Assembly (NCBI RefSeq): GCF_023278185.1
Contig: NZ_CP066356.1
Coordinates: 8,424,001-8,488,000, forward strand
Direction of reading: 5' to 3'
DNA length: 64,000 nt
Source: Bradyrhizobium elkanii USDA 76
GTDB lineage: Bacteria > Pseudomonadota > Alphaproteobacteria > Rhizobiales > Xanthobacteraceae
Of the stretch, positions 37,295 through 46,694 are shown piece by piece. Positions within the stretch are counted from its first letter, which is position 1. The number at the start of each line of letters is the position of its first letter. Both the position numbers and the translations under genes were made by a program. The notes under the pieces were generated by a model. The model worked only from the letters and a program-made list of their open reading frames with translations, was not told where the DNA came from and ran no database searches.

Positions 37295-37651
37295 ATGCTC
37301 TCCTACAATTGGAACTGGAGTATTCTCTTCCAGCAGCCGCAGCTTGGATGGCTGCTGGAAGGTCTGCGTCTCACAATAGTCATGGCGGTGGTGAGCTTCC
37401 TCCTAGCGCTTGCGATCGGAACCTTAGTCGGTACAGCCCGCACTGCTCGATCGAGAGCGGTGCGTGGAATAGGCTTCGTCTACACAGCTCTCTTTCGGAA
37501 CGTGCCATTGCTGATCCAGATGTTCCTGTGGTTCTACGTCTTTCCGGAGCTCCTGCCCTCAAATCTTGGACGCTGGGTGAAGCGGGATTGGGCGTGCTTG
37601 TCGTCCCTTATGGCGATCGATACGTACGGTTGGTCATCTACGCTGGAATAG
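37295..37651 (+). pseudogene. N-terminal fragment of an amino-acid ABC permease
   Basis: WSILFQQPQLGWLLEGLRLT, VSFLLALAIGTLVGTARTAR and FRNVPLLIQMFLWFYVFPEL match GltJ-type permeases, 12 bases after the binding-protein gene as in intact operons. From about 37580 the sequence switches to another gene: in the neighbouring frame GLGVLVVPYGDRYVRLVIYA to 37743, possibly the end of a PLP-dependent enzyme. Confidence 0.7.
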
Positions 37652-37908
37652 GACGGGATCAGATCGATGCGGTCTTGAGCGCTTTTTCGGAGATAGGCCA
37701 AAGCTTAGAGGCGAAATACCCCGATACACTGTCGACATCCTAAGCCGCGGGCATCGTGCGAAGCGCGTGGGACGCCGACTGCCCACGTGCATCGATCACG
37801 GTCCCGGCCGCGTTTGAGGCTAGATCACGTCGAGGAACACCGACCAAGAAATAATAGCGGGATTATAGCCAGTGTTTTGAGGCCTAGCACCATGGCATGA
37901 GTTGACGT

Positions 37909-38190
37909 ATGAAAACTCGTGCGATTGTAGCCTGGAATGTGCGTCGGATTCGCGTGAATCGGGGTATCTCGCAGGAGCAATTGGCTTGGAAGGCCGGGAT
38001 CGACCGCTCCTACATGAGTAGTCTTGAGCGGCAATCGAAGAACCCGACGATTGATCTTCTCGACCGCATCGCCGAAACGCTGGACGTGCAGTTGTCCGAG
38101 TTCTTTGTTCTGCCGCCCAAAGGTGCTAGGTCTCCGAAGACCTTGCCTAAAAGCCGCAAGCCAGCGGGTCCACGTCGCAAGAAAAAATAG
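37909..38190 (+). CDS. XRE-family transcriptional regulator
   Basis: 93 residues. A single HTH_3 domain fills the first 65 residues (IRVNRGISQEQLAWKAGIDR, then SYMSSLERQSKNPTIDLLDR), and a basic tail rich in Lys/Arg ends the protein. No ligand or peptidase domain. It probably represses its own or a neighbouring promoter. Nothing intact lies next to it, so the target is unknown. The ATG at 37909 has GAGTTGACGT before it, a poor site. Confidence 0.8.
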   Translation: MKTRAIVAWNVRRIRVNRGISQEQLAWKAGIDRSYMSSLERQSKNPTIDLLDRIAETLDVQLSEFFVLPPKGARSPKTLPKSRKPAGPRRKKK

Positions 38191-38588
38191 CGAATTTCAA
38201 CGGCTTCTACGTAGCCAATTGAGGGACTTAGAACACCAATTTCGCCCGACAAGCCTTCTTTGCCGGCCGAACAGGGCTGTGATTAAATTGGAGTGCGTTT
38301 CACAGCACGGGAGTGAGTGACGACTGGTTGCCGGATGCAGGTTCGCGAAATGCATTGGCGGGCGCGGTCGCATCGGAAGAGGAGACTTCGATAATCGCAA
38401 TTGCCTCGACTTTTTCAACCATTTGTACGCAGCCGATTGACCACGGCAACCGGGTTCATCCCCACTGGGGCGATCTTTCGTAGTCCACGTGTGATGTGTC
38501 CGGAGGCGCAAAGGCGCGGAGATTACGCCTCATCAGGCAAGTCTATTGGAGCGCCAATTGAGCTTGAAGAATATCTGATCGATTCGCC
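38191..38588. other. Gap without recognisable gene
   Basis: About 400 bases between the XRE gene and the NTPase remnant. Short frames only, with no repeats or hairpins of note. Confidence 0.35.
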
Positions 38589-39110
38589 GTGATCTCGGGA
38601 TGCCCCGGCTGTGGGAAGTCCACGCTGCTGACCGAACTCGGCCGACGCGGCTACGCGACGATAGATGAGCCTGGACGCCCGGTCGTAAGGAAGGAATTGG
38701 AGTCGGGCGTTCCCGCGTTGCCCGGGACAGGTATTGAAGCGCGCCTGCACAGTGCGTTTGATCTTTCCCTTGAAAACCTGACGCGAGCGAGTGCGTTCGA
38801 CGGCTGGGTTTATTCGATCGCGGCCTGATCGACGCCGCAGCGGGTCTCGAACGCGTGACAGGCGAGCCGGCGACAAGGAACTCGGACAGGCACGCCACTA
38901 TCATCGACGCGTGTTCATCGCTTCCGCCTTGGCCGGCCATCCACGCGACCGATCAAGAGACGCGTCATGATTTCGAGGATGCCTGTCGAAAACGAGCATC
39001 TTCTGAAGGTTTTCCCGATGCTCGGCTATGAAGTGGCACTACTCCCAAACTCAGCGTGGTGGAAAGGGCCGATTTCGTTCTTTGAGTGCCGACGTCCAAC
39101 GAACATCACC
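38589..39110 (+). pseudogene. AAA-type NTPase/kinase-like protein, frameshifted
   Basis: A P-loop ISGCPGCGKSTLLTELGRRG and ATIDEPGRPVVRKELESG match the small AAA_28-type ATPase family. After WVYS the rest is found in other frames: RGLIDAAAGLERVTGEPAT, then DQETRHDFEDACRK, FPMLGYEVALLP and VERADFV. At least three frame breaks. Confidence 0.65.
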
Positions 39111-39155
39111 AATTATAAACACGTGCAGTCGAACGGAAATCCATGGCAAGGGCCG

Positions 39156-39551
39156 CTATGGCGAATCAATTGTCAGCCTGCTGCCGTGAATCTGCCGAAC
39201 GGGCACTGAAAACGGATCGAAGTCCTTCAGGCAACGCACGTTCACTGCCCATCCGTCGAACGGCCGAATGCCGGCTTCGCGTTCTGCTGCGGTGGGCTGG
39301 CTTGGTTTGCGGAACGGCAAAATACCGCAAACCGGGCAAAAATAGTCAGCCGCAGTGAATAAACCCCAGCGATAGACCGACAACTCCTGGAGGGGCGTCA
39401 GGAGCCGGAAGTCGCCCTCGGCGACGCGATAAATCAGCGCGCCACGCTTCGAGCAGATAGAGCAGTCGCAAACCCGCACATGGTCGATATCGGCGTCGAT
39501 CTCGAAACGGACGGTGCCGCAGTGACACGAGCCGGTGTACGTCTTCATCAT
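39156..39551 (-). CDS. GFA-family (glutathione-dependent formaldehyde-activating enzyme-like) protein
   Basis: 131 residues with the full zinc-ligand set of the GFA/CENP-V fold: SCHCGTVRFEI, VCDCSICSKRG and FCPVCGILPFR. Known members include Gfa, which was proposed to assist conjugation of formaldehyde to glutathione. Most have no proven role. The start at 39551 reads MMKTYTGSCHCG. Intact, monocistronic, and surrounded by fragments, so probably a passenger gene. Confidence 0.85.
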   Translation of the reverse strand: MMKTYTGSCHCGTVRFEIDADIDHVRVCDCSICSKRGALIYRVAEGDFRLLTPLQELSVYRWGLFTAADYFCPVCGILPFRKPSQPTAAEREAGIRPFDGWAVNVRCLKDFDPFSVPVRQIHGSRLTIDSP

Positions 39552-40088
39552 CGGCGGTTTGTCTCTAGAAGCCCGACCGAAGATAGATCAACGGATGGGG
39601 CCTGACAAAATCTCGTTGATCCTGTTCGCAAACACATAATAGCCGCAACTCCGCCAGCAAGTCACGGGCGCGGCGCGCTGATTGGCTCCTGGCTTACTCG
39701 CTCGATTGGAGTCGAGAAGAACTCGGGTGGAAGAAATGCCAGTCGTCGCCTTGAGACACACACCGTCTAAAGATACGCCCGCTTCAATGGCGAGGTCATT
39801 GGTTAACCAGTCTGGGAAATCGAGCGTGAATGTGCGAACACTATCCGTGTCTTCGACTGAGGCAATCTTGGCAACGCTTGTACAATTGTCGCAAACACAG
39901 GATCCCCCCTCATCCCGTTGACATCACTCGCTAGGTCGCAGTCGATCCTGGCAGGCCGTCGAGGGATATAGCTCGCATCAGACGGTCGCATACGGGGCCA
40001 GGGGGTCGCCTCTGATCGAGTTGATCCAGGGGAGGGCATGCATTTCGCAGTTGAGCACGCGGGTCGCCTAACACTTTTTGGATGGTCC
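39552..40088. other. Gap with no gene, bordering the trb deletion
   Basis: Nothing recognised on either strand. The right edge abuts the truncated trbB, so this DNA replaced the rest of the trb operon. Confidence 0.35.
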
Positions 40089-40189
40089 ACGATCCGCTCG
40101 CCGTCGGCGGCGGACATCGTTCGTCCGCTATCCTCCAACCCGCCAGACAGCCAATCGATCCAGAGCCGACCGTCGGGGTTGAGCATCAC
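40089..40189 (-). pseudogene. trbB: TrbB (conjugal ATPase) fragment
   Basis: Minus strand reads MMLNPDGRLWIDWLSGGLED and SGRTMSAADGERIV, an N-terminal stretch of the VirB11-like ATPase TrbB, then loses similarity near 40090. The ATPase core is gone. It overlaps the end of the copG-type gene, the normal order traG-copG-trbB on rhizobial ICEs. It marks the leading edge of a deletion that removed trbB-trbI. Confidence 0.72.
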
Positions 40190-40626
40190 TCGCCTGGGGA
40201 CGAGTCAGTCTGCTGGGCATCCTCCGGGATTTCTTGCCGCAGTTTCGGCCCTTGATTGAGCCGGCGGCCCAATGCGGCAAGGAAATTATCATAACGCGCT
40301 CCGGCCTGTGCTCTCGCGGCCTTGGCGGCGGGTTCGGGGAGTGATGGTGTTGTCGTGAGCCAGAAGCGGATGAAGAGAGCGATAGTCTCGACCGAAATCC
40401 CGACATCCCGCTCAAGGCGCGCGATCCGGCGGTCGATCTGGTCAAGACGCTTGGCAGTAGCAGCCTCTCGCCGTTCATCGGCGTCCGGCGACAGAAAGGA
40501 AGCGATCGCGGCTTCCGCGATAAGCGACAGCGACTGCTCGCGCCGGGCGGCGTAGGCCGATAGCGCCTTCATGACATCAGGATCGAGATAGACCGACAGC
40601 TGAGCCTTCTTTTTTGTCCCGATCAT
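40186..40626 (-). CDS. CopG-family ribbon-helix-helix regulator
   Basis: 146 residues. KKAQLSVYLDPDVMKALSAY, AARREQSLSLIAEAAIASFL is a CopG-type RHH, followed by a coiled segment (KRLDQIDRRIARLERDVGIS) and a short hydrophobic patch (ALFIRFWLTT). It sits seven bases after traG and overlaps trbB, the conserved place of this gene in traG-trb operons, and may adjust expression of the transfer genes. Confidence 0.85.
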   Translation of the reverse strand: MIGTKKKAQLSVYLDPDVMKALSAYAARREQSLSLIAEAAIASFLSPDADERREAATAKRLDQIDRRIARLERDVGISVETIALFIRFWLTTTPSLPEPAAKAARAQAGARYDNFLAALGRRLNQGPKLRQEIPEDAQQTDSSPGE

Positions 40627-40633
40627 GGCTACC

Positions 40634-42616
40634 TCACAATCCGAGATCGTCGCCGGGATCGAGGGAGGCTTGGCGCGCCACGCCCTGCATCATGTCGTTC
40701 ATGCGCCTGATCCGCGGGACATCTTCATCGAGCTCATCCACGAGGTCCGAAGCGAACTCGTTCTCGAGTGGTTCCTTATTCTCCACCGTGTCTCGATCGA
40801 GTTCCGGCTGCTGCCTGCGGTCGGCGGCCTTTGGATCTTCGTCATCCGTCTGGTCGTCGTTCAACGTCTCCAATGCCCTTGGGCGCGGCGGCAATGGCCT
40901 TGAGCTCCAATCGTCCAACCGGCCGCCATTGGATTTCGTCAGCATCGGCGGCGCCATGATGCGCTCCTGGAAACGTCTATCTTCGTAATAGCGCGCCTTC
41001 TTCGCCCGAATCGGATGGAGGCCCGACATCATGACGATCTCGTCGGAGGGCGGGAGCTGCATCATCTCGCCGGGCGTGAGCAGCGGGCGGGCGGTCTCGG
41101 ACCGCGACACCATGAGGTGGCCCAGCCAAGGCGCCAGCCGGCTGCCGGCATAGTTCTTCATCGCCTTCATCTCGGTCGCCGTGCCGAGCGCGTCGCTCAC
41201 GCGCTTTGCGGTGCGCTCGTCGTTGGTCGCAAAGCTGACCCGGACGTGGCAGTTGTCAAGGATCGAGTTGTTGGGCCCGTAGGCCTTCTCGATCTGGTTC
41301 AGCGACTGAGCAATCAGGAAACTCTTGATGCCGTATCCGGCCATGAAGGCCAGCGCAGACTCGAAGAAGTCGAGCCGGCCGAGCGCCGGGAATTCGTCGA
41401 GCATCAGGAGGAGCCGGCGCCGGCCGGCCTTGGCTTGCAGATCCTCGGTCAAGCGGCGGCCTATCTGGTTGAGGATCAGACGGATCAGCGGCTTGGTGCG
41501 ATTGATGTCGGAGGGCGGCACGACAAGGTACAGCGTGGTCGCTCGCTCTCCGCCAACGATATCGGTAATCCGCCAGTCGCAGCACCGCGTCACCTCCGCC
41601 ACCACGGGATCTCGGTAAAGGCCCAGGAACGACATGGCGGTGCTCAAGACACCGGAGCGTTCGTTGCCGGACTTGTTCAGCAACTCGCGGGCAGCGGACG
41701 CGACGACGGGATGAACACCGGCCTCGCCGAGATGCGCGGTTCGCATCATTGCGGCAAGCGTCGTCTCAATGGGCCGCTTGGGATCGGACAAGAAGGCTGC
41801 GACACCGGCGAGCGTCTTGTCTTCCTCGGCATAGAGGACGTGGAGGATCGCGCCGACCAGCAGGGCGTGACTGGTTTTCTCCCAATGGTTCCGCTTCTCG
41901 AGGCTGCCCTCCGGGTCGACCAGAATGTCGGCAATGTTCTGGACGTCGCGCACCTCCCACTCGCCGCGGCGCACCTCGAGCAACGGGTTATAGGCCGACG
42001 ACTTCGCGTTGGTCGGATCGAACAGAAGGACACGGCCGTGTCGGGCGCGAAAGCCGGCAGTGAGCTGCCAGTTCTCCCCCTTGAGGTCGTGGACGATAGC
42101 CGAGCCCGGCCACGTCAAGAGCGAAGGGATGACGAGGCCGACGCCCTTGCCCGATCGCGTGGGTGCGAAGCACAGGACATGCTCCGGTCCATCATGGCGA
42201 AGATAGGTGCGCTCGAACCGGCCGAGCACCACGCCGTCGGGTCCAAGCAATCCAGCCTGCTCGATCTCCTTTGCCTTCGCCCACCGCGCGGACCCATAAG
42301 TCTCGGCATTCTTCGCTTCGCGGGCGCGCCAGACCGACATACCGATCGCGACCGCCGCAGCGATGATGCCGCCGGATGCCGCGATGAAGGCGCCCTCGGT
42401 GAAGATTGAGGGCGCGTAAGCATCGTAGGCATACCACCACCAGAAGAAGGCAGGCGGAAGGTAGAACGGAAAATGGAGCAGCTCGAACCAGGGCTGCCCG
42501 AGCTGCGGCTGAAAGCCGAGGCGCCAAGCCGTCCATTCCGTCGCGGCCCAGATCGTGAGCAGGACGATGCCGAAGACCATGATGACCTGCCCCCAAAGAA
42601 TCTTGGTCGCCGACAT
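40634..42616 (-). CDS. traG: Type IV secretion coupling protein TraG
   Basis: 660 residues from the ATG at 42616 (MSATKILWGQ) with AGGAGAGGG upstream. A VirD4-family ATPase at the inner membrane that hands the relaxase-DNA complex to the mating channel. Two N-terminal membrane helices (about 9-27 and 48-62, with another near 75-95), Walker A APTRSGKGVG at 151-160 and Walker B LLLMLDEFPALGR. The C-terminal 90 residues are acidic and disordered. Intact. It lies 41 bases after the relaxase stop, so cotranscribed with rlxS, and is followed by the copG gene. Confidence 0.95.
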   Translation of the reverse strand: MSATKILWGQVIMVFGIVLLTIWAATEWTAWRLGFQPQLGQPWFELLHFPFYLPPAFFWWWYAYDAYAPSIFTEGAFIAASGGIIAAAVAIGMSVWRAREAKNAETYGSARWAKAKEIEQAGLLGPDGVVLGRFERTYLRHDGPEHVLCFAPTRSGKGVGLVIPSLLTWPGSAIVHDLKGENWQLTAGFRARHGRVLLFDPTNAKSSAYNPLLEVRRGEWEVRDVQNIADILVDPEGSLEKRNHWEKTSHALLVGAILHVLYAEEDKTLAGVAAFLSDPKRPIETTLAAMMRTAHLGEAGVHPVVASAARELLNKSGNERSGVLSTAMSFLGLYRDPVVAEVTRCCDWRITDIVGGERATTLYLVVPPSDINRTKPLIRLILNQIGRRLTEDLQAKAGRRRLLLMLDEFPALGRLDFFESALAFMAGYGIKSFLIAQSLNQIEKAYGPNNSILDNCHVRVSFATNDERTAKRVSDALGTATEMKAMKNYAGSRLAPWLGHLMVSRSETARPLLTPGEMMQLPPSDEIVMMSGLHPIRAKKARYYEDRRFQERIMAPPMLTKSNGGRLDDWSSRPLPPRPRALETLNDDQTDDEDPKAADRRQQPELDRDTVENKEPLENEFASDLVDELDEDVPRIRRMNDMMQGVARQASLDPGDDLGL

Positions 42617-42657
42617 GGCGGCCGCCCTCTCCTGACGTCGGTGATTGGAAGGATCAC

Positions 42658-44397
42658 TCACAAGCCGAGCCCCCGGTTGCGCCCAAAACCCCAATCGATG
42701 CCGCCATCCGCGCGCGCGACGCCAGAGACATGCCGGCCGAGCTGTTTATCGAGTGAGGGCGTCCAAGGCACGAGCTGGAAGCCGAGACCGTCGTCGATCA
42801 TGGCGAAGCGGCCGGAGGCGAGCGCGAAGCGCTGCCGATAGGTGCCTGCCACATACTCGCCGCTAGCCGACGGGTTGAACGGCTGACCGGTCTCGGCGGC
42901 GAGCTGCTTGCCGAGATCCTCTAACTCCCGACGGCGCAGCGTGCCGATAAGGTTTTTCGCGAACACCAGTCCACGCGCCTGGCGTTCGGCGAGCCCCTGC
43001 CCGATGAGCTGCTCGGGCCGCCGTTCCATAGCGTCGCGGACCTCGGCGCCGAAGCCGCCCTGGCCAAGCGCCACAGGGTCGCGCGCGACGGCCTGCCGAT
43101 CGAGCCATGTCGCGCCGCTCGCGGTCACCTGCGCTTCGATCGAGAGATCGGAGCGGACGGCAAGCGCCACGCGACGCTGCCCTCTTGCGTCATCGAATTT
43201 GCGAAGCTCGACGATTGAGCCTGGCGCGCTGTCGCCGGCAGCGTCGAGGTCGGGCAGCCGGATGTGGTGGGTGCGGCCGTCGACCCCGTCGACCACGGCA
43301 TAGGCGGTCGCCTTGAGCTCGTCGTCGAGACCGCGATCAACGAGACGCCCGATGACGGGGACGTCAAGATTTTCGCCTGATAACACGTAACTCGCGCTCC
43401 CGCGCTCGATGCCGCGTTCGGTCAAGCTGCGGTGGATACGCTTGATGATGTCGCCGCGTTCGCCGAGCTCGCGCAAGGTCGTTTCGGCGGCCTCGTCCAT
43501 GGACCATTGGCCGGGCCCGAGTTGATGAGCGAGGCCAAGACTTTCCAAGTGTCGCAGCCGGCCAACCTTCAACGCATGGAATTGATCGGGCTGCTGCTCG
43601 GGACGCGGCGCAAGGTCGATAACACCGTGCTGGTTTGCATCGCGAACAAGCTGGCGATCGAGCTGCGTCCAGCGCTCGGCTCCGATCTGGCTCTCGAGCG
43701 AGCGACGAATGTCGAGATCGGAGCGCAGTCCAAGTTCCTGGGTGACCAGGTCCTGGGCGCGGGCGCGCATCCCTTCCTTGATGTAGTCGCGGGAGATGAC
43801 GAGGTCTTGGCCGTCCTCTGCGACGCCGCGCACGATGATGTGGACGTGGGGGTGCTGGGTGTTCCAGTGATCGACCCCCACCCAGTCGAGCTTGGTACCC
43901 AGATCCACTTCCATCTGGCCGACCAATTCGCGGGCGAAACCCTTGAGGTCGGCCATGTCAGGCGCGTCCTCGGGGGAGACGATGAAGCGGAAATGGTGGC
44001 GGTCATTCTGACAGCGCTCGGCGAAGGCCTTGGGATCGGCATCCTCGGTGCCCGGGCCGAACAGGTGGGCCTTCTCCCCGTCCCGGGTCACGCCTTCGCG
44101 CCGGAGATAGCCGAGATGCGTCGCGAGCGGCGCCGACCTCGCCCTGTGCCGGACGACCCGGGTCTTGATGGTCACCAGACGCGAGCGGCCGGTGAGCAGA
44201 CGGTTTGCCCGCACGCTGGCGGCTCGGCCGCGGCCGAAGCGCGAATGACGGTGGCTGACGAGCTGGCCGGCTCGCGAAATGCCGCCGCCAGCGCGTTGAG
44301 CGGCGGCAAGCGCCTGGGCGATGAAGGGCTTGGCCCGCTGGCTCCTCGAGGAGCGGATGCGGCCGGGCCGTGGTTGAAAATCGCTGTCTTCAGCCAT
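42658..44397 (-). CDS. rlxS: Relaxase RlxS (DUF3363 type)
   Basis: 579 residues from the ATG at 44397. It nicks the transfer origin and stays bound to the 5' end. The N-terminal relaxase domain has the metal-binding histidines HPHVH (182-186) after VDHWNTQ, and a candidate nucleophilic tyrosine in THLGYLRREG (near 97). The C-terminal half is the DUF3363 region typical of rhizobial ICE relaxases (VSGVARADGGIDWGFGRNRG at the end). Intact. traG follows. The 470-base non-coding region upstream carries repeats that could be the origin of transfer. Confidence 0.92.
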   Translation of the reverse strand: MAEDSDFQPRPGRIRSSRSQRAKPFIAQALAAAQRAGGGISRAGQLVSHRHSRFGRGRAASVRANRLLTGRSRLVTIKTRVVRHRARSAPLATHLGYLRREGVTRDGEKAHLFGPGTEDADPKAFAERCQNDRHHFRFIVSPEDAPDMADLKGFARELVGQMEVDLGTKLDWVGVDHWNTQHPHVHIIVRGVAEDGQDLVISRDYIKEGMRARAQDLVTQELGLRSDLDIRRSLESQIGAERWTQLDRQLVRDANQHGVIDLAPRPEQQPDQFHALKVGRLRHLESLGLAHQLGPGQWSMDEAAETTLRELGERGDIIKRIHRSLTERGIERGSASYVLSGENLDVPVIGRLVDRGLDDELKATAYAVVDGVDGRTHHIRLPDLDAAGDSAPGSIVELRKFDDARGQRRVALAVRSDLSIEAQVTASGATWLDRQAVARDPVALGQGGFGAEVRDAMERRPEQLIGQGLAERQARGLVFAKNLIGTLRRRELEDLGKQLAAETGQPFNPSASGEYVAGTYRQRFALASGRFAMIDDGLGFQLVPWTPSLDKQLGRHVSGVARADGGIDWGFGRNRGLGL

Positions 44398-44865
44398 GGC
44401 CAGCCTCGACAATGTGCGGAATGCAGAATCCCTGCAACGGGTTGATAGTCGAGCGCACATTGCGCGCCGAAGCCGCACATTGCGGACCCGAGGAAAAATA
44501 GCAGCACAAACAACCAACCGACCGAGCCGCACATTGCGGCCTTTTATCTCGCCATCGTTCGGTCGGTACTCGCGGAAGCCCCCACTGTTTGCGAGTGTTT
44601 GCGATAGCGATCGTTACGCGAAGGGCCGAGACACCCGTAGGGTGGCTCGGTGAGGAGCGAAGCGACGAGTAGAGCGCGGGCCGAAGGCATCGCCCGTATG
44701 ACTGTGTTGCAGCGTTTCGAATGCAAACCGAATGTTCGTCAAGGGGCGCCAGCGAACCTGGAAACTGACAGCTGATATCGCGAGCTGCCCGATGTGCAGC
44801 CGCCGCAACAAGGGTGCCTGCAGACGTACCGCGATCCGCGCATTGACGTTGAAGATGCCGTGCAG
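44398..44865. other. oriT: Candidate origin-of-transfer region upstream of rlxS
   Basis: Non-coding. CGCACATT occurs three times in direct orientation (44454, 44474 and 44528 areas) and once inverted (44411-44418). Two of the copies form the small palindrome CCGCACATTGCGG. A hairpin CCGAG-a-CACCC, loop GTA, GGGTG-g-CTCGG lies at 44626-44650, and TGTTTGCGA is repeated at about 44586 and 44595. Repeats and a hairpin beside the relaxase gene are what an oriT usually looks like. No nick site was identified. Confidence 0.45.
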
Positions 44866-45774
44866 TCATTGCGATCGCCCCATGGCCGAGAGCGCGACGA
44901 ACAGGCCCTCCGACTGCGGCGCAATCGCCGAAATATCGTGCACCGTAGTGCCGACTGAGCCGCCGTGCGCGGGTTGATCGAGCGCCGCTCGCGCGCCAGG
45001 GGACGGCCCGTCAGCGTGGTCGAAGAACAGCGGCGCCCGCGTCCAGGATGAACGAGAAGAAGCCGCGAGGAGAAGAGGTCCTGGCGCTCCCTCCGCGTCG
45101 ACAAAAGGGACGATGGCCGCGACATAGGCTGTCGTCTCCGCGGGCAGTGGACGGTGTCTATCCCGAAACTCCTCGTAGCGGCCGGGACCTGCATTATAGG
45201 CCGCGAGAAAGCCCGGCGAGCCGTAACGGTCGTGCAGTTCGCGAAGAAAGGCGGCGCCGGCGAGGATGTTGTCACGGGGATCAAAGGGATCGCGCCCGAG
45301 ACCATAGCGCGCGCGCATGTCCGCCCAAGTCTTGGGCATGAGTTGCATCAGGCCGAGTGCGCCTTTGGGTGAGACGGCACGCCGATCGCCATTGCTCTCG
45401 ACCCGCATGACGGCTCGTATCCATGCAGCCGGAATGCCAAAGCGCTGCGCGGCCTCTGCCACATGAGATGCGTAGTGATCGCTCGCCGGTTGACTTCGTG
45501 CCGGTGCTCTCTGCCCGGACACTGCTGCCGTTGGCCCGCCAATCACCAGCAGGCCGGTAAGGAGGAGAACGGCAAGGCTCGCCCTGTCTCCGCCATCATG
45601 GCGAGGCGTCTTGCTGCCTACCGGCGGTGCGCACGGACCACCGGTTTGACCGCCGCTGTGCGTGGCGGCCGCCCGACGGTTGCGTGGACCCGAGTTATGA
45701 GAGGGCTTTTCCCCGAACAAGGGGGTGGACCGTTGATGCGCCTGGTTGGCGGCACGCGCGACAGGATCCTGCAT
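44866..45774 (-). CDS. Lytic transglycosylase (VirB1-like)
   Basis: 302 residues. A hydrophobic segment (SLAVLLLTGLLVIGGPTAAV) lies about residues 65-85 after an odd, hydrophilic N-terminus, so the true start may be internal. The SLT domain shows the catalytic glutamate in AVMRVESNGDRRAVSPKGAL, followed by GLMQLMPKTWADM and FLAAYNAGPGRYEEF. It would open the peptidoglycan for the transfer apparatus. It starts five bases after the DUF736 stop, in operon with traF and DUF2840. Confidence 0.85.
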   Translation of the reverse strand: MQDPVARAANQAHQRSTPLFGEKPSHNSGPRNRRAAATHSGGQTGGPCAPPVGSKTPRHDGGDRASLAVLLLTGLLVIGGPTAAVSGQRAPARSQPASDHYASHVAEAAQRFGIPAAWIRAVMRVESNGDRRAVSPKGALGLMQLMPKTWADMRARYGLGRDPFDPRDNILAGAAFLRELHDRYGSPGFLAAYNAGPGRYEEFRDRHRPLPAETTAYVAAIVPFVDAEGAPGPLLLAASSRSSWTRAPLFFDHADGPSPGARAALDQPAHGGSVGTTVHDISAIAPQSEGLFVALSAMGRSQ

Positions 45775-45778
45775 GCAA

Positions 45779-46114
45779 TCAGTCCCGCTCGGCGCGTTGG
45801 GGCTGACGATTCCAGTTCAGCGTCCAGGCCGCTTTGTCGTTGCCCGACTGGAAGAGATTTGCGCGGATCGGCCGCGGCAGCGCCGGGTCGTCGATGACGA
45901 GCGAAACGTAATCGCCGGCCTTCTCGCCGGTCCGCTTCCAACCTGCGCCGATCTCCGGGCCATCGGCATCGCCGAGGCGGATACGGTAGTCCGGCGCGTT
46001 CTCGGCATCCGAGGATTCGGCCGGGACGAGGGTGAGAATCCGCTCGAAGAACAGCGTTTCAACGCGACCGGTGAAGCCGGACTTATCGCGCGTGAACTGG
46101 CCGATTTGTGCCAT
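45779..46114 (-). CDS. DUF736 family protein (first copy)
   Basis: 111 residues beginning MAQIGQFTRDKSGFTGRVET with AGGAGCTTTCCC before the ATG. The family is small, single-domain and beta-rich, and is found almost only on proteobacterial ICEs and plasmids. Function unknown. This copy is part of the traF-lytic transglycosylase group. A second, diverged copy lies at 52003-52329. Confidence 0.92.
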   Translation of the reverse strand: MAQIGQFTRDKSGFTGRVETLFFERILTLVPAESSDAENAPDYRIRLGDADGPEIGAGWKRTGEKAGDYVSLVIDDPALPRPIRANLFQSGNDKAAWTLNWNRQPQRAERD

Positions 46115-46148
46115 GGGAAAGCTCCTGGGTTGCTGGGTTGGAAACGGG

Positions 46149-46694
46149 TCAATGAGTGGCGGCGCGCCAGACGAAACGGCCGTCGGCGGCTTCGTCCGTC
46201 CAAAGCGGGACTGCGCGCGCGACGATCGAGCTGACGGGGAGCGCGCCGAAATAGCGGCCGTCCAGGCTGTCTGGGACGGTCGGGTTCATGAGAAAGACCT
46301 CGCCCGGTTCGAGGGTATGGCAACCGCTCCAACGCGGCAGCGGACGGCCGCGATGATCGTGCTCGTGTGCGGCGCCGACATCGACAGCATCGACCGTGAT
46401 GGCATCGCCCGACCGGCACACGGTTTGCCCGGGCAGCGCCATCACACGCTTCAGCAGCGGCAGACCTTTTGGAAGAAAGCCGCCATCGGCAAGGAAGCTG
46501 GCGATCGGTTCCGGCAGCCGTACCGCGACCAGTTCCAAGTCGCGCAGCTCTCCGAGCGGATGCAGCGCGTAGAGCCCTATTGGCGTGCTCGCGGTAGCGT
46601 TCCAAATCAGCCGCGGCGCAGGATGAACGAGGGCCAGGGCGCCGGCGACCAGCGCCGCAAGGTAGGTCAACATGAGATAGCCGAAGCGGGTCAT
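46149..46694 (-). CDS. traF: TraF, S26-family conjugal signal peptidase
   Basis: 181 residues. One N-terminal membrane helix (YLMLTYLAALVAGALALV), then the catalytic serine in TASTPIGLYAL and lysine in LKRVMALPGQTVC, the two S26 active-site residues. It processes and probably cyclises the TrbC pilin in related systems. The pilin gene itself is missing here because the trb operon is deleted. The ATG overlaps the DUF2840 stop (ATGA). Confidence 0.92.
   Translation of the reverse strand: MTRFGYLMLTYLAALVAGALALVHPAPRLIWNATASTPIGLYALHPLGELRDLELVAVRLPEPIASFLADGGFLPKGLPLLKRVMALPGQTVCRSGDAITVDAVDVGAAHEHDHRGRPLPRWSGCHTLEPGEVFLMNPTVPDSLDGRYFGALPVSSIVARAVPLWTDEAADGRFVWRAATH

Noticed and set aside
41015..42409. 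Long plus-strand frame opposite traG
   Set aside because: Antisense shadow of a strongly biased gene; composition is His/Arg/Gly-rich without domains, while the minus strand encodes a complete TraG.
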